Shown: piece after piece, positions 5,041 through 8,489 of the stretch
How positions within the stretch are numbered: position 1 is the stretch's first letter
Layout: each line of letters begins with the position of its first letter
The notes under the pieces: model-generated
Seen by the model: the letters and a program-made list of their open reading frames with translations, nothing else
Told to the model about the DNA's origin: nothing
Databases searched by the model: none
Made by a program: the position numbers and the translations under genes
Source: an uncultured Pseudomonas sp.
GTDB lineage: Bacteria; Pseudomonadota; Gammaproteobacteria; Pseudomonadales; Pseudomonadaceae
Direction of reading: 5' to 3'
Assembly: GCA_946886875.1 (NCBI GenBank)
Contig: CAMPJN010000149.1
Coordinates: forward strand, 1-8,489
Length of the DNA: 8,489 nt

Positions 5041-7236
5041 ATGAAATTCAAAAAAAACGCGTTACCTTTAATGGCCATAGTGGCCAGTTCGTTGATCGCT
5101 TCGCCCTTCTTCGCCCACGCCGACAACCAACATGAAACCTTCATGCTGCTTGAGCAGGAGAAAGCCGGCAACACCGTTTACAAGGCCTACTTTCCAAACT
5201 TGGATATAGCGCGCAAGGCCGCCATCAGTTTTCATGGGCAATTACTGGAGTCACACTACGACGACGGTTATCTGATCATGGAGTTGACCGCCGAAGAGAT
5301 GGAGAAACTCAAGGCGTTCAACTTCACCTTCGCCCCGGCGACGGAATTTATCGAGAAACGCAACACTATATTGTCCAAGCTGCAGAACAAGATGCAGTCC
5401 AGCGACAGCTCGGTCTCGACCATGGCGGACGTGAGCATCGCCAGCATCCCGGGCTATGCCTGTTACGAAACGGTGGAAGAAACCTTCGCCGTGGCCGCCG
5501 GCATGGCCGCCAGCAAACCGAACCTGGCCGAGTGGTTCAAGGTCGGCGACTCCTGGCAGCAAAGCCAGGGACTGGGCGGCTACGACCTGCGCGTTCTGAA
5601 GCTGACCAACAACGCGATTGGCGGCAGCAAGCCGAAGCTGTTTATCAACAGCGCCATCCATGCCCGCGAATACACCACCGCGCCACTGACCCTGGACTTC
5701 GCCCGCTGGCTGGTGGACGGCTATGGCACCAATGCCGACGCCACCTGGATTCTCGACCACCACGAAATCCATCTGTTACTGCAGACCAACCCGGATGGCC
5801 GCAAAAAAGCCGAAACAGGGTTGTCCTGGCGCAAGAACGCCAACCAGAACTACTGCGGCGCCAACAGCAACAGCCGCGGCGCCGACCTCAACCGTAACTT
5901 CACCTTCGGCTGGAACAGCACCAATGGCGAGGGCTCCAGCGGTAGCCAGTGCAACGATACTTACCGCGGCCCTAGCGCAGGTTCCGAACCTGAGATCCAG
6001 GCACTGGAGGGTTACGTGCGCGCGCTCTGGCCGGATCGCCGCGGCAGCGGCAAGAACGACCCGGCACCGAGCGACACCAGCGGCATCCACCTGGACATCC
6101 ACAGCTACAGCCAACTGGTGCTCTGGCCCTGGGGCGATACCAGCCAGCCAGCTCCCAACGGCCCGGCTCTGCAGACCCTGGGGCGTAAATTCGCTTTCTT
6201 CAACGGCTATGCACCGCAGCAGTCGATCGGCCTCTACCCCACCGACGGCACCAGCGACGGCATCAGCTATGGCGAGCTGGGTGTCGCGGCTTACACCTTC
6301 GAGCTGGGCACGCAGTTCTTCCAGAATTGCACGACCTACGAGAACACCATCAAACCAGGCAACCTGCCGGCGTTGATCTACGCCGCCAAAGTGGTGCGTA
6401 CGCCTTATATCACCCCCGGCGGCCCGGACATCACCGCGGTTAGCCTGAGCGGCGCAGCCTCTGGCGCAGCCTCTGGCGCAGGCGTACCCGCGGGAACCCC
6501 AGTGACCCTGAGCGCCAGCGCAACCGACACCCGCTTCAACAATAGCGGCGGTACCGAGGCGACGCAGAACATCGCCGCAGCGGAGTACTACATCGGCAAG
6601 GCACCCTGGGAAGCCGGCGCCACCGCCATTCCCCTGCAAGCGCAGGATGGCAGCTTCAACGGTAAGACCGAGGCACTAACCGGCACTCTCTACACGGGGG
6701 ATCTCCCAACCGGCAAACACCTGATCTACGTACGCAGCCGCGATACTTCGGGCACCTGGGGCGCGGTAACAGCAGCGTTCCTGGTGATTAGCGATGGCGA
6801 CGTCGAGCCGCCAGTCAGCTATTGCGCGGCGGGCAGCGGCAACGCCAACGAGGAATGGATCGGCCGAGTCGCTGTAGGCGGTTTCGCCAAAACCTCAGGG
6901 GCGAGCCGCTACTCCGACTTCACCGGCGATATCGTTCCGCTGGTGCGTGGCGCTAACAGCCTGAGCCTGACGCCGCAGTTCTCTGGCCAGGCGTACAAAG
7001 AGTACTGGAAGATCTGGGTCGACCTGGACCGTAACGGCACCTTCGACAACGGCGAACAAGTGTTCAGCTCCGGTCGCGCCCTCTCCACCGCCGTTACCGG
7101 CAACCTGACGATCCCCGCCGGTACCGCCCTCGGCAAAACCCGGATGCGCGTGGCTATGCGCTACAACACCGCGCCAACCGCATGCGGCAGCTTCAACTAT
7201 GGCGAGGTGGAGGACTACACGGTGGATATTCGCTAA
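5041..7236 (+). CDS. Secreted M14 zinc carboxypeptidase with C-terminal GEVED domain
   Basis: This 731-residue exported enzyme should trim C-terminal residues from peptides outside the cell. A signal peptide (MKFKK, hydrophobic to about 24) is probably cut after AHA at 27. Residues about 28-130 look like an inhibitory propeptide. The M14 domain (about 135-455) has zinc ligands H207 and E210 in HARE and H354 in HSYSQ, NPDG (250-253), DLNRNF (282-287, the pair that binds the substrate carboxylate), SY at 409-410, and catalytic E421 in TFELG. All core residues are present. An Ig-like segment (about 462-585) starts after a Gly/Ala/Ser-rich linker. The end (about 594-731) has the GEVED-type pattern: YCAAGSG, WVDLDRNGTFDNGEQVF and GEVEDYTV. 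The start at 5041 has AGGGA seven bases upstream. Paired cysteines (272/304, perhaps 595/715) suggest disulfides. It stands alone, transcribed away from its neighbours. Its substrate preference is not clear from sequence. Confidence 0.92.
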   Translation: MKFKKNALPLMAIVASSLIASPFFAHADNQHETFMLLEQEKAGNTVYKAYFPNLDIARKAAISFHGQLLESHYDDGYLIMELTAEEMEKLKAFNFTFAPATEFIEKRNTILSKLQNKMQSSDSSVSTMADVSIASIPGYACYETVEETFAVAAGMAASKPNLAEWFKVGDSWQQSQGLGGYDLRVLKLTNNAIGGSKPKLFINSAIHAREYTTAPLTLDFARWLVDGYGTNADATWILDHHEIHLLLQTNPDGRKKAETGLSWRKNANQNYCGANSNSRGADLNRNFTFGWNSTNGEGSSGSQCNDTYRGPSAGSEPEIQALEGYVRALWPDRRGSGKNDPAPSDTSGIHLDIHSYSQLVLWPWGDTSQPAPNGPALQTLGRKFAFFNGYAPQQSIGLYPTDGTSDGISYGELGVAAYTFELGTQFFQNCTTYENTIKPGNLPALIYAAKVVRTPYITPGGPDITAVSLSGAASGAASGAGVPAGTPVTLSASATDTRFNNSGGTEATQNIAAAEYYIGKAPWEAGATAIPLQAQDGSFNGKTEALTGTLYTGDLPTGKHLIYVRSRDTSGTWGAVTAAFLVISDGDVEPPVSYCAAGSGNANEEWIGRVAVGGFAKTSGASRYSDFTGDIVPLVRGANSLSLTPQFSGQAYKEYWKIWVDLDRNGTFDNGEQVFSSGRALSTAVTGNLTIPAGTALGKTRMRVAMRYNTAPTACGSFNYGEVEDYTVDIR
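6451..6480 (+). repeat. 12-bp tandem repeat in the carboxypeptidase linker
   Basis: GGCGCAGCCTCT is repeated exactly at 6451-6462 and 6463-6474, with a half copy GGCGCA at 6475-6480. Because 12 is a multiple of three, copies encode the in-frame peptide GAAS and lengthen or shorten a flexible linker (residues about 471-480) between the catalytic and Ig-like parts. Slippage would keep the protein in frame. Confidence 0.85.
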
Positions 7237-7349
7237 GCGGCGATACGCGCTGATTTCATGAGCGCGCGGTAACGGTATGGGAGAGTAGCAGTCTGTTGCT
7301 TGTGTCCAAGCACTTTGTGGCTTTTCCGCTCCTCCCCTTGAGCCACTTC
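7237..7349 (+). other. 3' untranslated region of the carboxypeptidase
   Basis: No gene is seen here. GTGGCT (7317-7322) and AGCCAC (7341-7346) can pair across an 18-nt loop just before the terminator. The distance from the stop codon to the terminator, about 113 nt, is longer than usual, which leaves room for a 3'-derived small RNA, but no promoter supports one. Confidence 0.35.
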
Positions 7350-7379
7350 ACGGCGCCCCTTGCGGGCGCCGTTTTTTTT
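7350..7379 (+). terminator. Rho-independent terminator, rightward
   Basis: ACGGCGCCC (7350-7358) pairs perfectly with GGGCGCCGT (7364-7372) around loop CTTGC, and the stem runs directly into a T-tract ending at 7379. It should end transcription of the carboxypeptidase. The opposite strand lacks a T-run after the stem, so the terminator works mainly in one direction. Confidence 0.93.
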
Positions 7380-7460
7380 GCGCGATGCCGCCTTAAACCC
7401 AGTGTGTAGGGATATTGAGTTTGCATGCAGTCAGAGAAGTTCGGCGCCGACAAAACTGCT

Positions 7461-7481
7461 CTCGGATTGCAGCCGAGCTAC
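7461..7481 (-). repeat. REP-like unit a (GTAG-GATGCAATCC type, inverted)
   Basis: On the minus strand the unit reads GTAGCTCGGCTGCAATCCGAG with a CTCGG/CCGAG stem. The GTAG foot and the TGCAATCC core match units d, e and f. The GTAG foot is the hallmark of REP hairpins used by RAYT-type (TnpA-REP) transposases. Confidence 0.65.
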
Positions 7482-7502
7482 GGACAACGCTCCGCAAAAT
7501 TC

Positions 7503-7534
7503 GTAGGTTGGGCTGAGCTCCGCGAAGCCCAACA
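7503..7534 (+). repeat. REP-like unit b (GTAGGTTGGGCT type)
   Basis: The unit begins with GTAG (7503-7506), followed by GTTGGGCT (7507-7514) pairing perfectly with AGCCCAAC (7526-7533). It is the first arm of an inverted pair with unit c. From memory this type of GTAGGTTGGGCT hairpin recurs in many gammaproteobacterial intergenic regions. Confidence 0.75.
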
Positions 7535-7571
7535 CGGTTCGCGCAGGTAAAGGTCGCAACCCAGAACACCA

Positions 7572-7603
7572 TGTTGGGCTTCGCAAGCTCAGCGCCAACC
7601 TAC
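7572..7603 (-). repeat. REP-like unit c (GTAGGTTGG type, inverted)
   Basis: The minus strand reads GTAGGTTGGCGCTGAGCT and on to AGCCCAACA, 32 bases like unit b and differing at only a few positions. Units b and c face each other across 37 bp, giving a two-REP (BIME-like) arrangement. Confidence 0.75.
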
Positions 7604-7614
7604 AACGCTACCCT

Positions 7615-7637
7615 GTCGCCCGGATGCAATCCGCGAG
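7615..7637 (+). repeat. REP-like unit d (degenerate)
   Basis: GTCGCCCGGATGCAATCCGCG at the start of this unit matches unit f except for GTCG in place of the GTAG foot and an imperfect stem end. It is probably a decayed copy. Confidence 0.6.
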
Positions 7638-7650
7638 CAATGTCAGCCGT

Positions 7651-7680
7651 CAGATTCTCCCCGGATTGCATTCAGGCTAC
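7651..7680 (-). repeat. REP-like unit e with extended flank (left arm)
   Basis: The minus strand starts GTAGCCTGAATGCAATCC and continues through GGGG into AGAATCTG. Its match to unit f extends past the hairpin, so units e and f form a long imperfect inverted repeat with arms of about 30 bp. Confidence 0.7.
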
Positions 7681-7727
7681 GGTTCGGTGGTTTGCCACAA
7701 GCGGTCAAGGTGTGCAGGTGAGTTCTT

Positions 7728-7756
7728 GTAGCCCGGATGCAATCCGGGGAAATCTG
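7728..7756 (+). repeat. REP-like unit f with extended flank (right arm)
   Basis: GTAG (7728-7731) precedes CCCGGAT (7732-7738) pairing perfectly with ATCCGGG (7742-7748) around loop GCA; the match with unit e continues through AAATCTG to 7756. This is the most intact copy of its type in the window. Confidence 0.78.
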
Positions 7757-7798
7757 CACCGGCAAAGTCCTGAACCTGGCGTGTAGTTCTAGAAGCTC

Positions 7799-7836
7799 AA
7801 AAAAATGCCGCTCACCTGGCGTGGGTGAGCGGCATT
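7799..7836 (-). terminator. Rho-independent terminator of cysS
   Basis: Read leftward, a 13-bp perfect stem (AATGCCGCTCACC at 7804-7816 with GGTGAGCGGCATT at 7824-7836, loop of 7 nt) is followed by seven T residues (complement of A at 7799-7805). It lies 22 bp past the cysS stop codon, as expected of its transcript end. Confidence 0.95.
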
Positions 7837-7858
7837 GCATTGCGGGTTTATGACGTTA

Positions 7859-8489
7859 TCAGTCAGCCAAACGCCAGGTCGTACCGCCCTTGCCGTCTTC
7901 CAGCACCACGCCCCTGGCAGTGAGCTGATCACGAATACGGTCGGACTCGCCCCAGTTCTTCTCGGCGCGGGCCTGCAGGCGCGCGGCGATCAGCGCTTCC
8001 ACTTCTGCCGCATCGACCTTACCTGCGGCGCCGGCCTGGAGGAATGCCTCGGGCTCAAGCTGCAACACACCCAGCACCCCGGCCAGCTCCTTCAAACGCG
8101 CCGCCAGACCGGCAGCTGCCTGCAGATCGGTTTCACGCAGGCGGTTGATCTCGCGGGCCAGTTCGAACAACACGGCGCAGGCTTCCGGCGAGTTGAAATC
8201 GTCGTCCATGGCCGTACCGAAGCGCTCGACGAATTCCTCACCGCCTGCCGGTGCAGCATCGGGCAGCCCCTTGAGTGCGTTATAGAAGCGTTCAAGGGCG
8301 CCCTTGGCTTCCTTGAGGCTGTCTTCCGAATAGTTGATCGGACTGCGGTACTGACTGGACACCAGCAGGTAGCGCACCACTTCCGGTTGGTACTTTTCCA
8401 GCACCTCGCGGATGGTGAAGAAGTTGCCCAGGCTCTTGGACATCTTCTCGCCGTCGACCCGTACCGCGCCGGCGTGCATCCAGGCATTG
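7859..8489 (-). CDS. cysS: Cysteinyl-tRNA synthetase, C-terminal part
   Basis: The 209 residues visible are the C-terminal part of CysRS, a class I aminoacyl-tRNA synthetase of about 460 residues that charges tRNA-Cys in the cytoplasm. The N-terminal catalytic part, including the HIGH motif and zinc site, lies beyond the window. The KMSKS signature that positions ATP is at 8446-8432, in the context [13 protein letters not shown], followed by the helical anticodon-binding region starting around [15 protein letters not shown]. The end ([13 protein letters not shown], then GGTTWRLAD) is typical of proteobacterial CysRS. The frame is open to the window edge, with AAT GCC TGG as the first visible codons. 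It ends in TGA at 7861-7859, before a strong terminator. Confidence 0.96.
   Translation of the reverse strand, partial: NAWMHAGAVRVDGEKMSKSLGNFFTIREVLEKYQPEVVRYLLVSSQYRSPINYSEDSLKEAKGALERFYNALKGLPDAAPAGGEEFVERFGTAMDDDFNSPEACAVLFELAREINRLRETDLQAAAGLAARLKELAGVLGVLQLEPEAFLQAGAAGKVDAAEVEALIAARLQARAEKNWGESDRIRDQLTARGVVLEDGKGGTTWRLAD

Noticed and set aside
5723..6376. 217-codon plus-strand frame inside the carboxypeptidase
   Set aside because: It has an Arg/Thr/Ala-rich shadow composition in another frame of a clear gene.
5776..6639. 287-codon minus-strand open frame opposite the carboxypeptidase
   Set aside because: It is a GC-skew shadow: repetitive Val/Ala/Gly composition with no motifs, fully antisense to a gene whose catalytic residues are intact.
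7256..7453. 65-codon minus-strand open frame
   Set aside because: It runs through the rightward terminator and shows no protein-like features.
7461..7756. Possible CRISPR array
   Set aside because: The repeats alternate in orientation, fall into two types, and the gaps are irregular; no cas genes are present.
7571..7786. 71-codon plus-strand open frame downstream of the carboxypeptidase
   Set aside because: It is made almost entirely of REP-like units c to f and has no ribosome site.

Overview
The window looks like chromosomal DNA of a high-GC gammaproteobacterium, most likely Pseudomonas or a close relative. The reasons are GC-rich codon use, a CysS C-terminus of pseudomonad type, an AcoR-type sigma-54 activator divergent from an ABC transporter gene, and GTAG-headed REP-like hairpins between genes. 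The organism is inferred from protein character and repeat style only; no search was run.

Layout. The left edge (1-39, minus strand) holds the first 13 codons of a probable ABC-transporter ATPase. A control region (40-313) follows, with a good -24/-12 sigma-54 promoter for that gene, an AT-rich spacer and five TGAACA half-sites at the distance expected of an upstream activator site. An AcoR-type enhancer-binding protein (314-2185, plus) follows, and together these read as a complete sigma-54 circuit. Next is a lipoprotein polysaccharide deacetylase (2314-3246, plus), convergent with a two-gene minus-strand unit. That unit comprises a small secreted protein of unknown function (4129-4623) and a membrane-anchored alpha/beta hydrolase (3286-4068).

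An AT-rich 417-bp divergent intergenic region (4624-5040) carries two tandem promoter-like units and a strong hairpin ahead of a secreted zinc carboxypeptidase. That enzyme (5041-7236, plus, 731 aa) has a signal peptide, a propeptide, an M14 catalytic domain, an Ig-like linker and a C-terminal GEVED domain.

Region 7237-7858 has no gene. It holds a Rho-independent terminator reading rightward, six REP-like units of two sequence types, and a strong terminator reading leftward for cysS. The right edge (7859-8489, minus) is the C-terminal 209 residues of cysteinyl-tRNA synthetase with an intact KMSKS motif.

No CRISPR array, tRNA, rRNA, insertion sequence or phage gene was seen. The window is mostly ordinary chromosome. 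The parts most worth following are the sigma-54 control region, the duplicated promoter-like block and hairpin leader of the carboxypeptidase, the carboxypeptidase's architecture, and the REP cluster.
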